Positions 58,066-64,000 of a DNA stretch of 64,000 nucleotides are shown here, in pieces (position 1 is the stretch's first letter; the number at the start of each line of letters is the position of its first letter). This stretch comes from Zeus faber (taxonomy: Eukaryota > Chordata > Actinopteri > Zeiformes > Zeidae). The position numbers and the translations under genes were made by a program. The stretch spans positions 34,874,736-34,938,735 of the forward strand of contig OY482849.1 in NCBI GenBank assembly GCA_960531495.1. The letters run 5' to 3'. The notes beneath the pieces are model-generated. The model was not told the DNA's origin and did no database searches. It was given only the letters and a program-made list of their open reading frames with translations.

Positions 58066-59000
58066 ACAATGCACATTTTATGAAACTATTTGTTATTTTT
58101 TTACCAATACAGATCCCTTGTATATGGAAGTGTACAAAGATGTATGTACATGTAAAAACATTCTGCTTTGACTTATATATGATCTAATTATAATATATAC
58201 TCTGTTATAATATTAGAAATGTCGCAGGGGTTTGTTAATAGTAATAAACTATTACATAGTATAAGTAGCGGGGGGCACCGTTTTCTTTCCAGTAGAATAT
58301 AAAGTACAGTCATGTTTTGCTGTTAGACAGTCCTCGCAGGGCAGAATAATATGAACCCAGTTGTTCCTTGTTCACAAAAAACAAACTAAAGTCCAACAGG
58401 AAAACATGCGTAAAGTGCACTTGGCTGCACGAAAAGCCCTAAAATCCATGTTCGAGCAATAAAAAGGAAATAAAATCAGTGCTCAAGACTGACCTGAGCT
58501 GAGCTGGGCTCAAAGCGCCGCTGTCTGGCTGCGGGACTCCCCGCTCTCCGGTGCTCCCTGCTCGGTCTTCCGTTCGGTGTGGTTGTCCCTCGTGTTGTGG
58601 CGTTTTGTTTGGACTGATCTACACAAGCTGCTTAAACTCATCCAGACCTAGAAATGTGGGGGAAAAGGAGCATGACGACCCCCGTGGTGCACATTACATC
58701 CAAAGGAGCAGGGAGGAGCCGTTTCATAGCGACGCTTCGTTCACGCTGCTAACAAACCTGCTCCACCCGCACTTCCGGTGCGTCGCTGAAAATGCCCCCC
58801 CGGAAACGACAGTGGTACGTGGTTCCGCTGTCACATGAATTGACCTTGTTAGTGCCAGTTTGTATGTCGAGCCACTTGATGGCTGCAGTGGCCTCGGGAG
58901 AGGGACTCTGTAGTGTGTGTGAATGTTTTTCTATTATGGGATGGAGAAATAGGATTGCGCCTCTGTACAACAGCCTGCAGCCCACCCCACTGTATGTACA
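58066..59000. promoter_or_regulatory. Near-identical GC-rich block upstream of ZNF-C
   Basis: Counterpart of 20228-21150. One small insertion (TTGGCTGCAC near 58419) and few base changes. ETS core ACTTCCGG at 58771. Same open frame at 58551. The homology ends near CCACTGTATGTACAG. Confidence 0.4.
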
Positions 59001-59055
59001 GATGGATGCATATAGGTGAGGTTACACATTTCAATTTTCAGTGCAATGTTTACAC

Positions 59056-59058
59056 GTC

Positions 59059-59095
<37 letters not shown>

Positions 59096-59147
59096 ATTAT
59101 TATTATTATTATTATTATTATTGTAATTATTATTATTATTATCATTA

Positions 59148-59178
<31 letters not shown>

Positions 59179-59184
59179 GTTATT

Positions 59185-59230
<46 letters not shown>
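59056..59230. repeat. (ATT)n turning into (AAT)n
   Basis: ATT units to about 59185, with rare ATTGTA and ATC breaks, then AAT units to 59230: a self-complementary trinucleotide tract that abuts the tail of the RTE/Rex3-like LINE. Confidence 0.95.
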
Positions 59231-59231
<1 letters not shown>

Positions 59232-60075
59232 CTTCTTTGGCCTGCTCCTATTAGCGGTGGCCACAGCGGATCATCTGCCTCCAACACCTTCTGTTCTGCG
59301 AATCTTACACCACCTTACGCCTGCATGTCCTCCCTCAGCACCTCCATCAAGCTTCTCTTTGGCTTCCTCTTTTCCTCTTGCCTGGCAGCTCCACCCTCAG
59401 CCTCCTCCTCCCAATGTAACTCTCATCTCTCCTCCACATGTGTCCAAACCATCTCAATCTGGCCTCTCTCGCTTTTCCACCAAACTGTCCAACCTGAGCT
59501 GTCCCTCTAATGTCCTCGTTCTTAATCCTGTACATCCTTGTCCCTCCCAATGAAAACCTCCACATCCTCAACTCTGCCACCTCCACTTCATCCACCTGCC
59601 TTTTAGTCGGTGCCACCGCCTCTAAACCGTACAACATAGCTGCTCTCACTACCGTCCTGTACACCTTCCCCTTCACTCTTGCTGGAACCCTTCTGTTACA
59701 GATCACTCCGGACACCCCTCTCCACCCACTCCACCCTGCTTGTACTCTCTTCTCCACCCGCTCCACCCTGCCTGTAGTCTCTCTCCACCCACTCCACCCT
59801 GCCTGTACTCTCTTCTTCACCTCTCTCCTGCACTCTCCGCTGCTTTGGATGGTCGACCCCAAGTACTTGAACTCAGCCGCCTTCTCCACCTCCACTCCTT
59901 GCATTCTCAGCTTTTCTCCTCCCTCCCATTCAGGCCCATGTATTGTGTCTTACTCCTGCTGACTTTCATTCCTCTTCTCTCTAATTCATGCCTCCACTTC
60001 TCCAGGCTCTCCTCCACCTGCTCCCTACTCTCGCTACAGATCACAATGTCATCCGCAAACATCATAGTCCACAAA
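59231..60075 (-). mobile_element. RTE/Rex3-like LINE, 5'-truncated
   Basis: Minus strand: MFADDIVICSESREQVEESL, RGMKVSRSKTQYM, FKYLGSTIQSSGECRREVKK, VICNRRVPARVKGKVYRTVV, AMLYGLEAVAPTKRQ, ARLRWFGHMWRRDESYIGRR, and the tail ATCCGCTGTGGCCACCGCTA, all as in fish RTE elements. One frameshift lies near 59910. A tandem expansion repeats RVQAGWSGWR. Truncated just before the FADD box. Confidence 0.85.
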
Positions 60076-60179
60076 GACTCCTGCCTGATTTCACATTATT
60101 ATTAAAACAATTATAAAATAATAAAATACAATATAAATGTGTAAACATGAACTACATGAAATTATTTTAGTGTATTTTT

Positions 60180-60344
60180 AATATTTCAATTTCTAATAAT
60201 GGTTCATGTTCCAAGTCTATTGGAAGATCCAGAAGGTGACGACAGCGTTCACAGGAACCATGTGATTGGTCAGTTTGGAGATCCTGATTGGTCATCCAAT
60301 CAAAAGAGACAATACTATAAGGCTGTGTGTGGCTCAAACATTAC
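60180..60344 (+). promoter_or_regulatory. Promoter-like block: CCAAT boxes and TATA
   Basis: ATTGG at 60265 and 60287, CCAAT at 60296, then TATAAGG at 60316, about 15-50 bases apart, as in a compact (e.g. histone-like) promoter. The intact LINE begins 22 bases downstream, so any transcript would enter it antisense. No host coding sequence is seen after it. Confidence 0.3.
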
Positions 60345-63300
60345 ATTAGATTCAAGATTCAAGATTCAAGATTTTTATTTGTCACATACATATACATACT
60401 TCCATACATATATGCAGTGAAATGTAATGCAACGCACCCGGTGATAGCACACAATAAGTCCTAGGAAAAAGTACAAAAATAAAATAAAAATAAAAAGTAG
60501 AAAATTCCTTTCTAATAGACCGACTAACTGACTCCTAAAACGTAATACAGTAAGTGGAATACTTATAGAATAAGATAAAAAATATATAGAATAAAATACA
60601 ATAAAAAATAAATTGAAATAAAATGGAATAGGTTGAAGGAATATGCCTATGTATATACAGATATGTGCATTTAAAGTGGCATGTGAATTAAAGTGGCATG
60701 TGAATGTGAATAGTGTGAGGTAGTGTTTGGGATAATACAGCACAGTATACAACAGTACGGCGCAGCAATACGGCATCACGAACAACCCTGAACAGTGATA
60801 CAGTATGCGGTACAGTATGCTACATACAGTACAGTAGGTAGTGGAGCCTAGTGCATGGCTCAGTTAGGACCCCTGGTGAGGTCAGCGTTGACAGTTCTGA
60901 TGGCTTGAGGGAAGAAACTCCGTCTCAGTCTCTCTGTTCTCGCTGCGTGACTGCGGAGGCGCTTGCCTGACCGCAGCAGCTGAAACAGTCCGTTGTTGGG
61001 GTGATGAGGATCCTTCATGATCCTACGGGCTCTGCTACTACACCTCCTGGTGTATAACTCCTGCAAGGGGGGGAGGGTAGTTCCAGTGGTACGTTCAGCT
61101 GAACGCACCACCCTCTGCAGGGCCCGCCTGTCCTGGGCAGTACAGTTCCCAAACCAGGCAGTGATGTTGCCTGTCAGGATGCTCTCCACTGCTCCAGAGT
61201 AGAAGGACTTGAGGATCCTCACCGAGACCCGGAATTTCCTCAGCTGCCTGAGGTGGTAGAGACGCTGCCTCGCCTTTCTCACCAGAGTGTCTGTGTGAAC
61301 AGTCCATGTTAAGTCCTCTGTGATGTGGACTCCCACATATCTGAAGCTGCTCACCCTATCGACAGAAGTCCCATTAATCCACAAGGGCGCGTGCGTCCTC
61401 GATTGTGATCCACGCCTAAAGTCCACAATCAGCTCCTTGGTTTTGCGGACGTTCAGGTGTAGGCTGTTGTCCTGGCACCAGAGTGACAGGTCAGCCACCT
61501 CCTCGCGGTAGGCCTTCTCATCGCAGTCGGTGATCAGGCCCACGACCACGGTGTCGTCAGCAAACTTGATGATGGTGTTGGAGCTGGACCTGGCCACACA
61601 GTCATGTGTGTACAGGGAGTACAGTAGGGGGCTGAGGACGCAGCCCTGGGGGGATCCTGTGTTCAGGGTGAGGGAGCTTGACATGTACTTCCCCACCTTG
61701 ACCACCTGGGGGCGGCCTGTGAGGAAGTCCAGGATCCAGGTGCACAGCGGAGCATTCAATCCTAGCTCCAACAACTTGACAGCCAGTGTGGTGGGAACTA
61801 TGGTGTTGAAAGCTGAACTATAATCAATGAACAGCATTCTCACATAGGCCCCCTTCTGGCCATCCAGGTGCGTGAGCGTGGTGTGCAGTACCTGGGAGAC
61901 CGCGTCATCCGTGGATCTGTTCTGCCGGTACGCGAACTGCAACGGGTCCAAGGTGCGGGGGAGGGAGGCGCAGATGTAATCCTTAATCAGCCTCTCGAAA
62001 CACTTCATGACCACCGAGGTGAGGGCCACCGGACGGTTGTCATTCAGGCAGGTTGGAGAGGCGATCTTCGGGACAGGAACGACGGTGGACCTCTTGAAGC
62101 AGGATGGGACCACTGATTCAGCCAGGGAGATGTTGAATATTGTGGTGAGCACCGGAGCTAGCTGGTTAGCACAGGTCTTCAGTACTCGTCCAGATATGCC
62201 ATCTGGGCCCGCAGCTTTCCTGGTGTTCACCCGCATCAGAGCCCTCCTGACCTCGTGCACGGACACTGAGAGTGCGCGCTCGTCCCCAGCGGTGTAACTC
62301 CAATTAGCCGGCGAGTTAGCGGTGCTGCTGCCAGACTCGAACCGCGCATAAAAGGAGTTCAGTTGGTTGGCCAGGGAGGCGTCCACACTCGTGGCTGGGG
62401 AGGAGCTGCTCTTGTAGTTAGTTATTGTTCGCAGCCCCTCCCACAAGCGTCTTGTGTCCCCCCGCTCCATCTGCAGCTCCACGGTGTCTCTGTACGTCCG
62501 TTTGGCGTCCCTCACCGCCCTCCGCAGATTGTACGACGCCGCTTTGTAATTGTCCATGTTGCCAGATACAAGTCCGTCGTTGTAAGCGGCCGTGCGCGCA
62601 TTCAGAGCGCAGCGGATGGATTTATCAACCCATGGTTTCTGGTTTGGAAATATCCGAACTTTCACCGTGGGAACGATTTCATCCGCGAGCGTAGCCACAA
62701 AACTCACTACAACCTCCGTAAACTCGCTGACGTCACTTGAACTTGTTTGGAACACGTCCCAGTCTACGTCAGTCAGAGCGTCCTGAAGCGCAGCCTCTGA
62801 TTGGTCCGTCCACCGCTTCACTTCCCTCGTCATCACCAGATCCCGCGCGATCAGAGGCCTGTAAACAGGAAGCAGCGAGATCGCGGCGTGATCTGATTTC
62901 CCGAAAGCAGGAAGCGACACGGGCTTGTATCCGTTCTTGTAAGGAGTGTAACAATGGTCCAGAGTTCTGTCTCCCCTGGTGGCACACGTGATGTGTTGGT
63001 GGAAATTCGGCAGAACTTTTTTAAGGTTGGCCCTGTTAAAGTCCCCAGTCACCACCACAGCCGCGTCGGGATGTCTGTTCTGAAATCCGCACAACACATC
63101 GTACAGAACCGACAGAGCTGCGTCGGTGTCCGCTTGCGGTGGGATATAAACGGCTGTAATGATGACCGTGCTGAATTCCCGGGGGAGATAAAATGGACGG
63201 CATAGTATGGTCAGCTGTTCCAGGTTCGGCGAGCAGGAGTGGGAGAGGAATTTGGTGTTGTTGGCGTTACACCAGCGGTTGTTTACCATTAGGCAGACGC

Positions 63301-63720
63301 CTCCACCTTTGGATTTCCCCGACTCTCCCGTTCTGTCGCCGCGGAACACGGAGAAGGCCTCGGCTGGACGTATGGCTTCATCCGGCACCAGTGGGGTCAG
63401 CCATGTTTCCGTCAGGCAGAGGACGCAACAGTTCCTCGTTTCTCGCTGGAATTGAATCCTCGCTCGAAGTTCATCCATCTTGTTCTCCAGGGACTGGACG
63501 TTAGCAAGAAGGATGCTTGGCAGAGGTGGACGGTAAGGTTGCGTCCTCATTCTGACCCGAATGCCGCCTCGTTTACCTCGGTGCTTCCTCCGTGGGCCGG
63601 CTCGTGGAACAGCGACTCAATTTTTGTTGTTGTAGTTGTTGTTGCGAGTGTTCCCGCGTAGGATTTCCGCCGGCCACTCTGCTCCCACGGATAAAAAGTC
63701 CCAAAGTTGTTCGTTTAGGG
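60345..63720 (-). mobile_element. LINE with intact frame, Rex1/L2 group
   Basis: Minus orientation. 3' end at 60345 with TTGAATC tail units; 3' UTR to 60859 (TTGTGTGCTATCACCGGGTG, CTAATAGACCGACTAACTG reversed); one long coding frame 63550-60860; the 5' end lies near 63700-63790 and is not firmly set. Pieces of the same family occur at 5821, 18650, 24651, 38325 and 63826. Confidence 0.9.
60860..63550 (-). CDS. LINE endonuclease-reverse transcriptase, 896 codons, intact
   Basis: N-terminal apurinic-type endonuclease: LLANVQSLENKMDELRARIQ, CLTETWL, VVVTGDFNRANL (about residue 170), RTLDHCYT, FGKSDHAAISLLP. Then the linker and RT: RKAAGPDGISGRVLK, NDNRPVALTSVVMKCFERL, MLFIDYSSAFNTIVP, GSPQGCVLSPLLYSLYTHD, IIKFADDTVVVG (FADD about residue 663), SSFRYVGVHI. 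C-terminal RSFFPQAIRTVN is usual for the group. No stop or shift. Codons upstream of the ATG (AGPRRKHRGKRGGIRVR) stay open to a TGA near 63615, so translation could start earlier. Nicks target DNA and primes reverse transcription of its own RNA. Confidence 0.92.
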   Translation of the reverse strand: MRTQPYRPPLPSILLANVQSLENKMDELRARIQFQRETRNCCVLCLTETWLTPLVPDEAIRPAEAFSVFRGDRTGESGKSKGGGVCLMVNNRWCNANNTKFLSHSCSPNLEQLTILCRPFYLPREFSTVIITAVYIPPQADTDAALSVLYDVLCGFQNRHPDAAVVVTGDFNRANLKKVLPNFHQHITCATRGDRTLDHCYTPYKNGYKPVSLPAFGKSDHAAISLLPVYRPLIARDLVMTREVKRWTDQSEAALQDALTDVDWDVFQTSSSDVSEFTEVVVSFVATLADEIVPTVKVRIFPNQKPWVDKSIRCALNARTAAYNDGLVSGNMDNYKAASYNLRRAVRDAKRTYRDTVELQMERGDTRRLWEGLRTITNYKSSSSPATSVDASLANQLNSFYARFESGSSTANSPANWSYTAGDERALSVSVHEVRRALMRVNTRKAAGPDGISGRVLKTCANQLAPVLTTIFNISLAESVVPSCFKRSTVVPVPKIASPTCLNDNRPVALTSVVMKCFERLIKDYICASLPRTLDPLQFAYRQNRSTDDAVSQVLHTTLTHLDGQKGAYVRMLFIDYSSAFNTIVPTTLAVKLLELGLNAPLCTWILDFLTGRPQVVKVGKYMSSSLTLNTGSPQGCVLSPLLYSLYTHDCVARSSSNTIIKFADDTVVVGLITDCDEKAYREEVADLSLWCQDNSLHLNVRKTKELIVDFRRGSQSRTHAPLWINGTSVDRVSSFRYVGVHITEDLTWTVHTDTLVRKARQRLYHLRQLRKFRVSVRILKSFYSGAVESILTGNITAWFGNCTAQDRRALQRVVRSAERTTGTTLPPLQELYTRRCSSRARRIMKDPHHPNNGLFQLLRSGKRLRSHAARTERLRRSFFPQAIRTVNADLTRGPN

Positions 63721-63825
63721 AAATTTTTATATCCATGAGTGCATCGCGGCCGTATGAGTTAATTGTTGATGTTAACATTAACACACAACATTAAGATTTA
63801 ACTGCATATATGTATGAAAGTAGTT

Positions 63826-63945
63826 CAAGTTCAAGAGATTATTTGTCACATACATACACATATGGTCGTACATATATGCAGTGAAATGTCATGACACCGG
63901 TGATAACGCACAAGCTCTATAAGCTCGAAAAATACTCTAATGTGT
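63826..63945 (-). mobile_element. LINE 3' tail scrap, (TTGAATC) family
   Basis: TTCAAGTTCAAGAGATTATT, then TATGCAGTGAAATGTC and GGTGATAACGCACAAG. Just left of it (63802) an opposite-orientation CTGCATATATGTATGAAAG gives a short inverted pair. Confidence 0.6.
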
Positions 63946-64000
63946 GTAATCGACACGCAGTGCTCGCGCAGGCGCCCGCAAGGGGCGGCGCCACACACGA

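Noticed and set aside
60336-63793. Target-site duplication for the intact LINE (ACATTA on both sides)
   Set aside because: The motif is short, AT-rich and occurs more than once near both ends; the 5' limit stays open.

Overview
The window reads as teleost fish DNA. The signs are three-exon C2H2 zinc-finger genes of the fish type (coiled-coil first exon, acidic second exon, zinc-finger last exon), a dense mix of L2, Rex1-like, RTE/Rex3-like, Nimb-like, L1-like and Tx1-like LINEs, Tc1 and hAT elements with well-known fish termini, long CA microsatellites and a tandem tRNA-Val array. All calls come from reading the sequence; no database was searched.

The host genes are three tandem zinc-finger paralogues, all on the minus strand. 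ZNF-A runs from 5580 to beyond the left edge. ZNF-B runs 19278-13816 and is a complete 512-aa frame in three exons. ZNF-C runs 57288-36519, three exons giving 687 aa if all are spliced. Every exon junction is phase 1, so frames agree in all three. B and C, with their flanks, are copies of one segmental duplication (about 13047-21150 and 35720-59000). The C copy is larger mainly because its intron 2 swelled from 2.4 kb to 18.3 kb by transposon insertion. In ZNF-C the acceptor of exon 2 has changed from AG to AA, and the same base change creates an in-frame ATG.

Layout: 1-5580 ZNF-A, with a Tc1 relic, a solo LTR and an old hAT copy in intron 2 and a fold-back repeat in intron 1. 5.8-13.0 kb holds LINE fragments (including a fresh Nimb-like insertion with perfect target-site duplication) and two minisatellites. 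13.0-21.2 kb is ZNF-B and its upstream block. 21.2-25.1 kb holds a TATAGTG array, gag-like and Ty3/Gypsy fossils and a convergent tRNA-Val array split by a LINE. 25-35.7 kb is a transposon-rich spacer with an RTE-like LINE, element R copy 1, a Tec-kinase exon relic and a hAT MITE. 35.7-59.0 kb is ZNF-C; its intron 2 contains an L1-like LINE broken by two copies of element R, a Rex1-like LINE, a class I retrovirus fossil holding another R copy, and an L2 LINE. 59.0-64.0 kb holds a microsatellite, an RTE/Rex3-like fragment and a LINE with an uninterrupted 896-codon frame.

The best candidates for something new are element R (about 1.4-1.5 kb, terminal inverted repeats TGTGACCCACCGCAG, four copies, family unassigned), the ZNF-C splice-site-to-start-codon change, the convergent tRNA-Val array, and three fold-back palindromes, two of them exactly at transposon insertion junctions.
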